A stretch of 64,000 nucleotides of DNA, taken from positions 496,001 to 560,000 of the forward strand of contig NZ_CANMEZ010000002.1 of assembly GCF_947496985.1 (NCBI RefSeq), given 5' to 3'. Of this stretch, positions 1-8,427 are shown one piece after another. Position numbers and translations under genes: made by a program. Each line of letters begins with the position of its first letter. Position 1 is the first letter of the stretch. This stretch comes from an uncultured Kordia sp. GTDB taxonomy: Bacteria; Bacteroidota; Bacteroidia; Flavobacteriales; Flavobacteriaceae. Under the pieces are notes generated by a model that ran no database searches, was not told the DNA's origin, and was given only the letters and a program-made list of their open reading frames with translations.

Positions 1-21
1 TGGTATGTGTTGCTTTTACAC

Positions 22-1356
22 TCAAAAAGTACGCTTTGTAAATTTTAGTTGTAGATCTATTGGTTTTAATGTGATTAATGGCGCAACTTCTATGTCTGTT
101 TGATCTGTTTCTATATGATATTTTTTCAATACCGAATTTACAGATAACATCATTTCATATAATGCAAAACCATTTCCGATACACATTCTTGGACCTGCAC
201 CAAATGGAAAGTAGTGTCCGGCTGTTTTTTTACGATTTTCATCAGAGAAACGTTCTGGTATAAACGCATCTGGATTATCCCAATATTTTTTATTTCGATG
301 TAATTCATAAAATGAAATACCAATCATGGTTCCTTTTTCAATATTGAATTCTGCAAAAGAATCATCTTCAATCGCTACTCTGTCAGTAATCCACGCTGGT
401 GGATATAATCGCATAGATTCTTCTACGCAGTTTTTTACATAGTTTAACTTACTCAACTTTTCCATGTGTGGTAAGTTGTCATCCACCATATCTACTTCAG
501 CAACTGCTTTTTTCAGTATTTCTGGATTACTGGCTAATAAATGAAACGTAAATGTTAATGCATTTGCGGTTGTTTCATGTCCAGCAACAAAGAAGATTAA
601 AATTTCGTCAATTAATTGCTCATTAGTCATGGAAGTTTCATCATCTTCATATTTAGCCTCTAATAACATATCTAATAAATCGTCGTGCTGTTCTTTTGAC
701 AAACGACGTTCATCTATTACTTTGTTAATAATAGCTCTACTTTCATTGACTAACGCCATATGTTTCGCAACCAAACCACTTATTTGATACCACCATTTTT
801 TGTGTGGCTGACGAATTTCGCGAATAATAAAGTCTTGTAATTTTTCAATGATTTCTTGCAAACGATGCATTGTATTGTCGTCCGAAGAATAATTAAACAA
901 TGATTTTGCCACCACATGAAACGCCAGTTGGTTCATAATTGGATATAAATCTATTGTTTTGTTTTCTTGAATAGTTTCTAATTGCTTTTCAATTTCACCT
1001 TCCATAATAGCAACTAACTTTTGTAGTTTTTCTTTATGAAATGCTGGTTGAATGAGCCTGCGTTGTTTTAACCAATAATCACCACTCGCCGTTAACAAAC
1101 CTTTTCCAACATACTTAGATAAGTATTTTGTTTGAATTTTAGATTTGTTATAGTTTCGATGATTTTTTCGCAGAATGTGCTTTGTAATTTCGGCATCGCG
1201 TGTTAGCATGACCGTTTTTGCAAATGGTGCTTTTATTGAAAATGAATCCCCATGTTTATCAAAACCTTCTTTGTGAAACGGAATCGGATTTCGTGTAATC
1301 GACGAAGATCTAGATAACAATTTTAGGAAAGGAATTCTATTTGGATATTTATACAT
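22..1356 (-). CDS. cytochrome P450
   Basis: A 444-residue soluble-type cytochrome P450, a haem-thiolate monooxygenase that inserts one oxygen atom from O2 into an organic substrate. The family landmarks are all visible: the I-helix oxygen-binding motif AGHETT near residue 258, the K-helix ExxR in EESMRLYPP near residue 314, and the haem-cysteine loop FGAGPRMCIG near residue 390. Length is normal for the family and there is no signal peptide or N-terminal anchor. The general pattern resembles bacterial relatives of the CYP4/CYP102 type (fatty-acid or alkane hydroxylases), but the substrate cannot be read from sequence. No redox partner gene is adjacent; ruvB lies about 100 bases upstream on the same strand. 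Confidence 0.95.
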   Translation of the reverse strand: MYKYPNRIPFLKLLSRSSSITRNPIPFHKEGFDKHGDSFSIKAPFAKTVMLTRDAEITKHILRKNHRNYNKSKIQTKYLSKYVGKGLLTASGDYWLKQRRLIQPAFHKEKLQKLVAIMEGEIEKQLETIQENKTIDLYPIMNQLAFHVVAKSLFNYSSDDNTMHRLQEIIEKLQDFIIREIRQPHKKWWYQISGLVAKHMALVNESRAIINKVIDERRLSKEQHDDLLDMLLEAKYEDDETSMTNEQLIDEILIFFVAGHETTANALTFTFHLLASNPEILKKAVAEVDMVDDNLPHMEKLSKLNYVKNCVEESMRLYPPAWITDRVAIEDDSFAEFNIEKGTMIGISFYELHRNKKYWDNPDAFIPERFSDENRKKTAGHYFPFGAGPRMCIGNGFALYEMMLSVNSVLKKYHIETDQTDIEVAPLITLKPIDLQLKFTKRTF

Positions 1357-1458
1357 AGGTTGTTAGGTATTGAATTATGGCTTAATATCCTTTAAATTAA
1401 ACTTACATTGGTTATTTAAAAAACACTTTTACATTTAAAGGTTCAGTATTTATAATTC

Positions 1459-2481
1459 CTAAAAAAGTCCGCCTTGAGTTGCACCTTTGATTCTTCCTAG
1501 GTGTTTGTATGCAAGTTCCGTAACTTCTCTTCCTCTTGGTGTTCTGATAATGAATCCTTGTTGAATAAGAAATGGCTCGTATACTTCTTCAATCGTTTCT
1601 CCACTTTCAGAAACTGCAGTTGCCAATGTTGTGATTCCAACTGGTCCACCTTTGAATTTATCTATGATTGTAGATAGAATTCTATTGTCCATTTCATCTA
1701 ATCCATACGCATCTACATTTAATGCTTTTAAGCTGTAACGCGCTATTTCGATATCAATACTACCATTTCCTTTAATTTGCGCAAAATCACGCACTCTGCG
1801 CAATAATGCATTTGCGATACGAGGTGTTCCACGACTTCTTCCTGCAATTTCTATAGCAGCTTCCATACTAATTGGAACATTTAAGATTTGTGCACTTCGC
1901 TGCACTATTGTAGAAAGCAATTCTGTTGAATAGTATTGTAATCGGCTCGCAATTCCAAAACGTGCGCGCATAGGAGCTGTTAGCAATCCTGAACGCGTAG
2001 TTGCTCCTACTAAAGTAAATGGATTTAAGTTGATTTGAACCGTTCTGGCATTTGGACCTGATTCAATCATGATATCGATTTTGTAATCTTCCATTGCCGA
2101 ATAGAGATATTCTTCTACTATTGGGCTCAATCGATGTATTTCATCAATGAATAATACATCACGTTCGTCAAGATTTGTTAACAATCCTGCTAAATCACCT
2201 GGTTTGTCTAAAACTGGACCAGAAGTAACTTTGATACTTACTTCTAATTCGCTTGCTAATATATGCGCTAAGGTAGTTTTCCCCAATCCAGGAGGACCAT
2301 GAAATAAGGTATGATCTAATGCTTCTTCTCTCAGATTTGCAGCTTGTACAAAGACTTGTAGATTTTCTAATACTTGATCTTGTCCTGTAAAATCTTCAAA
2401 GGATAATGGTCTTAATGCTTTTTCAACGTCTAATTCTTCTGGCGAGTAGTTATCGCTATTGGGGTTTAAGTGTTCGTTCAT
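1459..2481 (-). CDS. ruvB: Holliday junction branch-migration helicase RuvB
   Basis: A 340-residue AAA+ motor that, with RuvA, drives branch migration of Holliday junctions during recombinational repair. Walker [10 protein letters not shown] is near residue 65, Walker B LFIDEIHR near residue 110, sensor 1 GATTR near residue 160 and the arginine-finger region MRARFG near residue 171. The C-terminal winged helix carries the usual RTPRGREVT near residue 313. Length matches the family. The gene stands without ruvA or ruvC next to it, which is common in Bacteroidota. A good -7 box lies about 60 bases upstream of the start. Confidence 0.98.
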   Translation of the reverse strand: MNEHLNPNSDNYSPEELDVEKALRPLSFEDFTGQDQVLENLQVFVQAANLREEALDHTLFHGPPGLGKTTLAHILASELEVSIKVTSGPVLDKPGDLAGLLTNLDERDVLFIDEIHRLSPIVEEYLYSAMEDYKIDIMIESGPNARTVQINLNPFTLVGATTRSGLLTAPMRARFGIASRLQYYSTELLSTIVQRSAQILNVPISMEAAIEIAGRSRGTPRIANALLRRVRDFAQIKGNGSIDIEIARYSLKALNVDAYGLDEMDNRILSTIIDKFKGGPVGITTLATAVSESGETIEEVYEPFLIQQGFIIRTPRGREVTELAYKHLGRIKGATQGGLF

Positions 2482-2542
2482 AAAGATTTATATTCAAATA
2501 TAAGCTACTACTTTTCTTCTTCAACATGCAACAGCTTCATAA

Positions 2543-2550
2543 CAAAGATA
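2543..2550 (-). promoter_or_regulatory. candidate ruvB promoter, -7 box
   Basis: On the minus strand this reads TATCTTTG, an exact match to the Bacteroidota primary-sigma -7 consensus TAnnTTTG, about 61 bases upstream of the ruvB start. A clear TTG at -33 is not seen; the nearest is ATG at a suitable distance. Confidence 0.5.
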
Positions 2551-2667
2551 AGAGAAAAACGCCATAGCATCATGATTTTAGACTATGTAGTTTGCATTAT
2601 TTAAACATCATATTATATCACGATTTTTATAAAAACATAGATGTAAGATTTTTATTTCAATTTAAAA

Positions 2668-2682
2668 AGTAATACTATTATA
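2668..2682 (+). promoter_or_regulatory. 15-bp motif shared with the T1SS exporter promoter
   Basis: The sequence AGTAATACTATTATA lies 27 bases before the peptide gene at 2710. The identical 15 bases occur on the minus strand at 25319-25333 in the promoter of the ABC/HlyD/TolC exporter operon. At the exporter the motif is the right part of a 7-3-7 inverted repeat; here the left arm is only partly kept. I read it as a possible common regulator site; that is inference. Confidence 0.4.
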
Positions 2683-2709
2683 CTAAGTATAACCAAAAAT
2701 TATTTAATT

Positions 2710-2907
2710 ATGTTAAAAAACATTTTACAGTTAGAGGGTGCAAAATCTTTATCAAAGAAAGCACAAGGAGAAATTAATGGAGGTATGTTTCCGTTTATAT
2801 GCAACGTTTTATGTCCACGAGGATGCCATTGCGCAAGTCCTCCTTTTAATGATTACTGTTTGTTTAGTAGCGGACCAAAGCAAGGACAGTTTTGCCATGC
2901 TCTATAA
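2710..2907 (+). CDS. orphan GG-leader cysteine-rich peptide (bacteriocin-like)
   Basis: A 65-residue ribosomal peptide with a 25-residue leader that opens MLKNILQLEGAKSLS and ends in the double-glycine site EINGG, followed by a 40-residue core with six cysteines (FIC, LCP, GCHC, YC, FC). The leader matches the GG-leader peptides common in Flavobacteriaceae, usually exported and cleaved by ABC transporters and often annotated as bacteriocin-like. Cysteine spacing suggests disulfides or thioether rings, but no modification enzyme is adjacent. It stands alone between ruvB and coxA, with a strong terminator right after it. A 15-base upstream motif is shared with the exporter operon at 20.8-25.2 kb, which makes that operon a candidate partner. 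Function (antimicrobial, signal or toxin) is unknown. Confidence 0.8.
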   Translation: MLKNILQLEGAKSLSKKAQGEINGGMFPFICNVLCPRGCHCASPPFNDYCLFSSGPKQGQFCHAL

Positions 2908-2922
2908 ACAACTGTTTTAAAA

Positions 2923-2958
2923 AAAAAAGAGTCGTTTAAATTTTAAACGACTCTTTGT
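2923..2958. terminator. bidirectional terminator between the peptide gene and coxA
   Basis: The arms at 2926-2940 and 2942-2956 are a perfect inverted repeat (AAAGAGTCGTTTAAA and its complement), flanked by A-run and T-run. It sits between convergent genes and can serve both. Confidence 0.85.
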
Positions 2959-2977
2959 ATATGTGTGTATCTATTTT

Positions 2978-4777
2978 CTAGTGATGCAACTCCTCTTCAC
3001 CATCTTTCATTGGTGTATTCTGAGGAACGAAATCATCATCATGTCCTGGCTTACTGTAATCGTATGCCCAACGGTGCACATGAGGAATTTTGCCTGGCCA
3101 GTTTCCGTGTATATGCTCTACTGGTGCAGTCCATTCTAATGTGTTTGATCTCCATGGGTTTTGTGGCGCTTTCTTTCCAAAGAACATACTTCCGAAGAAG
3201 TTATACAGGAATACTAATTGGAAAATTCCACCAATGATAGCAAACATTGTAATTACTACGTTCACATTTGCTAAGTCATCAAATAATGGAAATTCAGAGT
3301 TTGTATAGTAACGTCTTGGTAAACCAGCCATTCCGATAAAGTGCATTGGGAAAAATACTCCGTATGCACAGATTGCTGTTACCCAGAAGTGAACATATCC
3401 TAAGTTTTTGTTCATCATTCTACCAAACATTCTTGGATACCAATGATATACACCTGCAAACATTCCATAAAGTGCAGAAATACCCATTACCAAGTGGAAA
3501 TGCGCTACTACAAAGTATGTATCATGAACGTTGATATCAAGTGTGCTATCTCCTAGTATAATTCCTGTTAAACCTCCTGTGATGAAGGTTGATACTAATC
3601 CGATAGAGAATAGCATAGCTGGATTCATCTGTAAGTTTCCTTTCCAGAGTGTAGTGATATAATTAAATGCTTTTACCGCTGATGGTATTGCAATTAATAG
3701 TGTTGTAAATGTAAATACAGATCCTAAGAATGGATTCATTCCTGAGATAAACATGTGGTGACCCCAAACAATTGTTGATAAGAAAGCAATTGCCAAGATA
3801 GAAGCTACCATGGCTCGATATCCAAATATTGGTTTTCGAGAGTTGGTGGCTATAATTTCTGAGGTAATACCTAATGCTGGAAGCAATACAATATATACTT
3901 CAGGGTGTCCTAAGAACCAGAATAAATGTTCAAATAGTACTGGCGAACCTCCTTGATAGTGTAATACTTCACCTTGTATAAATATATCGGATAGATAGAA
4001 TGACGTTCCGAAACTCCTATCAAATATCAATAATAATGCTGCTGATAATAATACTGGGAAAGATACAACACCAATAATAGCTGTTACAAAGAATGCCCAG
4101 ATTGTTAATGGTAATCTTGTCATAGACATTCCTTTTGTTCTAAGGTTGATTACCGTTACGATATAGTTTAATGACCCTAGTAGTGATGATGCAATGAATA
4201 TTGCCATCGACACTAACCATAGTGTCATTCCCAATCCTGATCCTGGAATTGCTTCTGGTAAGGCACTCAATGGAGGATAAATTGTCCAACCTGCTGATGC
4301 TGCTCCACCTTCTACAAATAAAGACAATACCATGATTACACTTGATATGAAGAATAACCAGTATGATACCATGTTTAAGAATCCTGAAGCCATATCACGT
4401 GCTCCAATTTGCAACGGAATTAGCAAGTTACTAAATGTACCACTTAGTCCTGCTGTTAGTACAAAAAATACCATGATAGTACCATGAATCGTAACTAAAG
4501 CTAAGTATTTATCTGCACTTAATACGCCACCAGGAGCCCAATTCCCTAAAAATATTTCAAAGATTGTAAATGATTCCTTTGGCCATGCAATTTGCATACG
4601 AAAAAATATAGACATCATGATTCCAATAACTCCCATTACTGTACCTGTTATTAGGTACTGCTTGGCAATCATTTTGTGATCTTGACTAAATATATATTTA
4701 GTAACAAATGTCTCTTTATGATGATGTCCGTGATCGTCGTGTCCGTGATCTTCTGCGTGTACTGCTGTTGCTGACAT
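2978..4777 (-). CDS. ctaD: cytochrome c oxidase subunit I
   Basis: A 599-residue haem-copper oxidase subunit I with about 12 transmembrane helices. It houses the low-spin haem and the binuclear haem-CuB centre where O2 is reduced and protons are pumped. Visible residues include the haem ligand region TIHGTIMVFF near residue 94, the CuB/Tyr motif GHPEVYI near residue 290, the HH pair GHHMF near residue 339, and HDTYFVVAHFH near residue 418 with the haem-ligand histidines. The N-terminus is histidine-rich (HAEDHGHDDHGHHHKE). It is the last gene of the act-cox operon, 37 bases after subunit II. No subunit III gene is in the window. Confidence 0.97.
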   Translation of the reverse strand: MSATAVHAEDHGHDDHGHHHKETFVTKYIFSQDHKMIAKQYLITGTVMGVIGIMMSIFFRMQIAWPKESFTIFEIFLGNWAPGGVLSADKYLALVTIHGTIMVFFVLTAGLSGTFSNLLIPLQIGARDMASGFLNMVSYWLFFISSVIMVLSLFVEGGAASAGWTIYPPLSALPEAIPGSGLGMTLWLVSMAIFIASSLLGSLNYIVTVINLRTKGMSMTRLPLTIWAFFVTAIIGVVSFPVLLSAALLLIFDRSFGTSFYLSDIFIQGEVLHYQGGSPVLFEHLFWFLGHPEVYIVLLPALGITSEIIATNSRKPIFGYRAMVASILAIAFLSTIVWGHHMFISGMNPFLGSVFTFTTLLIAIPSAVKAFNYITTLWKGNLQMNPAMLFSIGLVSTFITGGLTGIILGDSTLDINVHDTYFVVAHFHLVMGISALYGMFAGVYHWYPRMFGRMMNKNLGYVHFWVTAICAYGVFFPMHFIGMAGLPRRYYTNSEFPLFDDLANVNVVITMFAIIGGIFQLVFLYNFFGSMFFGKKAPQNPWRSNTLEWTAPVEHIHGNWPGKIPHVHRWAYDYSKPGHDDDFVPQNTPMKDGEEELHH

Positions 4778-4814
4778 ATCTATATATTATATCTTTTAAT
4801 TATTTCTTTTAATA

Positions 4815-5882
4815 TTATTCTTTTCCTCCGAAAGTTGCTTGTTCTGCAATCCACTTATCGTAGTCTTCTTGACTTTCAACAATTACTTTCATTTGCATGT
4901 TGTAGTGAGATTCACCACAAATTTTATTACATAGTAAAAGGAAATCGAATTCGTAAGCTTCCAATGCGTCTTCACCTTCTGCTAATAGTTTTTCACTTTT
5001 AGCAGCTCTGATATCATTGATACGTCTTACCTTGTTTGTAATTTTTGGTGTATCACGCATTTGCTCTGTCGTCATTGTTGGCTTCATTGCAAATTCTGTA
5101 ATCATACCAGGAACACAATTCATCTGCATTCTAAAGTGTGGCATATATGCTGAGTGTAGTACATCTTGCGAACGCATTTTGAATACTACTTTTCTATTTA
5201 CAGGCAAGTGTAGTTCTTGAACAACGATATCATCTTGTGCATATGGATCTTCTGTATCTAAACCTAAGATGTTTGCTGCAGGACCTAAATCGATCAAACG
5301 AACATTGGCCTTTCCTAACACATTATCTTCACCTGCATATCTAGCTTTCCAGTTGAACTGCTGTGCATATAATTCTACTACGATAGGATCATCTTCCATG
5401 TTTACATCCATAATTTCGTTCCACGTGAATAATCCGTAAAGGATTAAACCCGCTAACGTAATTACTGGAATGATAGTCCAAATAAATTCTAGTTTATCGT
5501 TATCAGCATAGTATAATGCTTTTTGACCTTCTTTTCCTCTGTATTTGAATGCAAAGTAGTGTAGTAATGCTTGTGTAAGTGTTTGCACAAAAAAGATCAA
5601 TACCATAGATATGATCATTAGTGTATCAACACTAGTACCATGTTCGGATGCGGCATTCCCAATTAATGGTAAATCACCCCATTTTACGAAACATATTATT
5701 GTGATAATGTATATGAACATCAAGAATCCCATCATGAGGTATCCATTGATATTGTTATCCTTGTCGTTCGCTACCTGAGAATTATCTGCTTTTGCTTGAG
5801 ATAAGTCAAAAATCTTCGTCAGCTGCCAAATTGCGATTGCAATGAGGATAATTACTATAAACGTTAGTAAACCAGTAGTCAT
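4815..5882 (-). CDS. ctaC: cytochrome c oxidase subunit II
   Basis: A 355-residue subunit II carrying the CuA electron-entry site. The CuA motif CNKICGESHYNM near residue 315 has the expected Cys-x3-Cys-x3-His-x2-Met. There are three hydrophobic segments: an N-terminal one (residues 3-22), which may be an uncleaved signal or extra helix, and two near residues 50-68 and 135-152. The N-terminal extension of about 90 residues before the usual two helices is typical of Bacteroidota versions joined to alternative complex III. It lies between actF (26 bases upstream) and subunit I, so the oxidase is probably expressed and assembled with ACIII as a supercomplex. Confidence 0.96.
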   Translation of the reverse strand: MTTGLLTFIVIILIAIAIWQLTKIFDLSQAKADNSQVANDKDNNINGYLMMGFLMFIYIITIICFVKWGDLPLIGNAASEHGTSVDTLMIISMVLIFFVQTLTQALLHYFAFKYRGKEGQKALYYADNDKLEFIWTIIPVITLAGLILYGLFTWNEIMDVNMEDDPIVVELYAQQFNWKARYAGEDNVLGKANVRLIDLGPAANILGLDTEDPYAQDDIVVQELHLPVNRKVVFKMRSQDVLHSAYMPHFRMQMNCVPGMITEFAMKPTMTTEQMRDTPKITNKVRRINDIRAAKSEKLLAEGEDALEAYEFDFLLLCNKICGESHYNMQMKVIVESQEDYDKWIAEQATFGGKE

Positions 5883-5908
5883 CTTATTTTATACTGTTTT
5901 GAGATTAA

Positions 5909-7291
5909 TTAATAATGAAATTGTTTACTTTCTTCAATAAACGGATTTCGCTTCGCCAATAATGGTGCTTTTGTCAGCGTAGTAAATACTACAAATATGA
6001 ATAGTCCTAAGAAGAATAATACTCCTCCTATTTCTGGCATTCCTAATGACCAGTGCGTTCCAACCGTAGCTGGCATTACCATATTGAACACATCAATATA
6101 GTGACCAAATAAGATCACGACACCTGCAATTACTATAATCCAATTAAGTCTCTTATAATCACTATTCATTAAGATCAATAATGGGAATATTAAGTTCAAT
6201 GCTATCATTCCGAAGAATGGTAAGTTATAGTCTTCAATACGTGTAATGAAGTATGTTACTTCTTCTGGAATGTTTGAATACCAGATTAACATGAATTGAG
6301 AGAACCATAAGTACGTCCAGAATATACTAACACCGAACATAAATTTTGCTAAATCGTGTAAGTGACTATCATTTACATATGGTAATAATCCTTTTGATTT
6401 AAGATATATCGTTACTAAAGCTATTACTGTGATTCCAGATACAAACATACTTGCAAATACATACCATCCAAATAGTGTACTAAACCAGTGGTGATCGAAA
6501 GACATGATCCAATCCCAAGACATCATTGATTCAGAGATTAGGAATAACACTAAGAATACAGCTGCTAATCTAAAGTTTTTCTTGAAGTTACTATTATCAC
6601 TAGATTCATCTTGACGTAAAGATAACTTTCTTGATATTACACGATATGCTATCCAAATTGAACTATAAATTACAGCTCTAATAATGAAACCAGTTGGATT
6701 TAACCATCCTTTTTTACCATAGGTAAGTTTATCAAAGTGGTCATGACCTGGTGTTACTAAGTCTGGATCCATCCAGTGAAACAAGTGATTTAAGTGTAAA
6801 CTTGGCAAACAAAGTATCAATAGTATGATGATACTAATTGTACCAGGAATGATATAAGCTGTGATTCCTTCCATTACTCTAAATAGTACTGGAGACCATC
6901 CTGCTTGCGCTGCACGTTGTATAGCATAGAATGCTAATACTCCTAATGATATCATCATAAAGAAGAATGCTGCTATGTATATAGCTGCCCAAGGTTTGTT
7001 TTTTAATTGAGTTAATTTATGCTCATCATGCTTTGCTGAATCGTGGTGACCAGCTTCTGCTGCGTGCGCATCTGTTGCATGTGCATCTGTTTTTTGATCG
7101 CCATGATGTGCTGTTTTACCATCGTCATGACTAGCTTTTTCTCCATGTCCGCCGTGACCATGAGAAGCTTCCTGTGCTTTCATTTCTTCTACTGTACTTG
7201 GTGTAGAAGCAAAACTCCATACGACCAAAAGCATTCCAAGAACCATGGAAATTATTGCGAAAAGTCTTAATCTATTTGAAAACGTATACAT
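5909..7291 (-). CDS. actF: alternative complex III subunit ActF (quinol:cytochrome c oxidoreductase)
   Basis: A 460-residue integral membrane protein of the NrfD/PsrC-like ActC/ActF family, with about 10 hydrophobic segments. In ACIII, ActC and ActF are the two large membrane subunits; quinol oxidation is usually assigned to ActC. After the first helix (residues 9-27) there is an unusually His/Asp-rich loop at about residues 42-92 (for example HGHGGHGEKASHDDG), which could bind metals or simply be a charged linker. It follows actE by 28 bases and precedes the oxidase subunits. Confidence 0.93.
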   Translation of the reverse strand: MYTFSNRLRLFAIISMVLGMLLVVWSFASTPSTVEEMKAQEASHGHGGHGEKASHDDGKTAHHGDQKTDAHATDAHAAEAGHHDSAKHDEHKLTQLKNKPWAAIYIAAFFFMMISLGVLAFYAIQRAAQAGWSPVLFRVMEGITAYIIPGTISIIILLILCLPSLHLNHLFHWMDPDLVTPGHDHFDKLTYGKKGWLNPTGFIIRAVIYSSIWIAYRVISRKLSLRQDESSDNSNFKKNFRLAAVFLVLFLISESMMSWDWIMSFDHHWFSTLFGWYVFASMFVSGITVIALVTIYLKSKGLLPYVNDSHLHDLAKFMFGVSIFWTYLWFSQFMLIWYSNIPEEVTYFITRIEDYNLPFFGMIALNLIFPLLILMNSDYKRLNWIIVIAGVVILFGHYIDVFNMVMPATVGTHWSLGMPEIGGVLFFLGLFIFVVFTTLTKAPLLAKRNPFIEESKQFHY

Positions 7292-7319
7292 TATATATAA
7301 TTCTGTTTCTTTATTGATC

Positions 7320-7892
7320 TTATTTTAAATCTGCTTTCAACTTTAATACATGTTGAACAACTTGCCAACGTTCTTGTGTATTTAATTGACTAGCGTGTGA
7401 TCCCATGTTGTTTTTACCATACATAATTACGTGGTAAATACTTCCTTCAGTAATCCCTCTTGCAGGATCGTTATATTTAGGAATACCCAAGAATTTTTCA
7501 CGCTTTGCTAAAGTTCCTTGTCCATCTCCTTTTTTCCCATGACATACAGCGCAGTAAATTCCGTAAAGTTCTTTACCTGCTGCCATGTTTTCTTCATTCG
7601 TTTCTAATGGAGATTGTAATTCCGCTTTTGCAGTGTCGTATCCTTCGTTTGTATTATCATACTCATAAGGCAACCAACCTCTTTTAACACTTCCTTCAGC
7701 AGGAAGTTGCGCTTCCATTTTCCCTTCAAATCCTCCGTAAGGAACTCCATCAACTTCTTGATAAGCTTCGTATCCTACAGACTCATACATATTTGGAAAA
7801 TACTGGTAGTTTGGCTGTGATTTATTAAAGCATGAAGTCATTAGCAATGCTGCTCCAAAAACGACTCCTATTTTTATAAGGTTCTTTATCAT
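7320..7892 (-). CDS. actE: alternative complex III cytochrome c subunit ActE
   Basis: A lipid-anchored monohaem cytochrome c of ACIII. I choose the start at 7892 (190 residues) rather than the in-frame ATG at 7934. From here the protein begins with a proper lipoprotein signal, MIKNLIKIGVVFGAALL with lipobox LMTSC, and the gene starts 4 bases after actD ends instead of overlapping it by 38. The haem-binding site CAVCH is near residue 119, followed by KKGDGQG, and a methionine ligand is plausible in MYGKNNMGSH. In ACIII this subunit is thought to hand electrons on toward the oxidase. Confidence 0.93.
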   Translation of the reverse strand: MIKNLIKIGVVFGAALLMTSCFNKSQPNYQYFPNMYESVGYEAYQEVDGVPYGGFEGKMEAQLPAEGSVKRGWLPYEYDNTNEGYDTAKAELQSPLETNEENMAAGKELYGIYCAVCHGKKGDGQGTLAKREKFLGIPKYNDPARGITEGSIYHVIMYGKNNMGSHASQLNTQERWQVVQHVLKLKADLK

Positions 7893-7896
7893 CTTA

Positions 7897-8427
7897 TTAA
7901 TGCTTTTTTTCAGTGACTTTAATTTCTGTAGCACCTGTTGCTTCCAACAATGCTGTTAATTCATCTTCGTTTCCTCCGTGAACTGCGACTTCCATTAGGA
8001 AGTGATCATCTGTAGTTCTTGGATCAGGATTTTCAGCTTCTTTAAATGGCCACAATTTACTTCTCATGTAAAATGTAATTACCATTAAATGCGCTGCAAA
8101 AAACACTGTCATTTCAAACATAATTGGCACGAATGCTGGCATGTTTTCTAAAAAACTAAAACTTGGCTTTCCTCCAATATTTTGTGGCCAGTCAACAATC
8201 ATGATATAATACATCATTGTTGATGCAACAGCCAATCCAACACATCCATACATGAATGCTGTGATTGCAAGTCGCGTAGGCTCAAGTCCCATAGCTTTGT
8301 CTAGTCCATGTACAGGAAATGGCGTATACACTTCTTCGATATGATGATTTTCTTGACGTACTTTTTTCACTGCTGACATTAGCACATCATCATCGGTATA
8401 CATTGCTTGTATTACTTTACTACTCAT
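7897..8427 (-). CDS. actD: alternative complex III subunit ActD (DUF3341)
   Basis: A 176-residue membrane protein of the DUF3341 family with two transmembrane helices near residues 57-77 and 98-118. In ACIII it is a small peripheral membrane subunit without cofactors. It overlaps the end of actC by 8 bases and ends 4 bases before actE, so translational coupling is likely. Confidence 0.94.
   Translation of the reverse strand: MSSKVIQAMYTDDDVLMSAVKKVRQENHHIEEVYTPFPVHGLDKAMGLEPTRLAITAFMYGCVGLAVASTMMYYIMIVDWPQNIGGKPSFSFLENMPAFVPIMFEMTVFFAAHLMVITFYMRSKLWPFKEAENPDPRTTDDHFLMEVAVHGGNEDELTALLEATGATEIKVTEKKH

Noticed and set aside
2738-2920. A second frame overlapping the GG peptide gene.
   Set aside because: It is an out-of-frame shadow lacking the leader and GG pattern.
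7893-7934. Earlier start for ActE.
   Set aside because: It would put 14 Lys-rich residues before a perfect lipoprotein signal and overlap actD by 38 bases.
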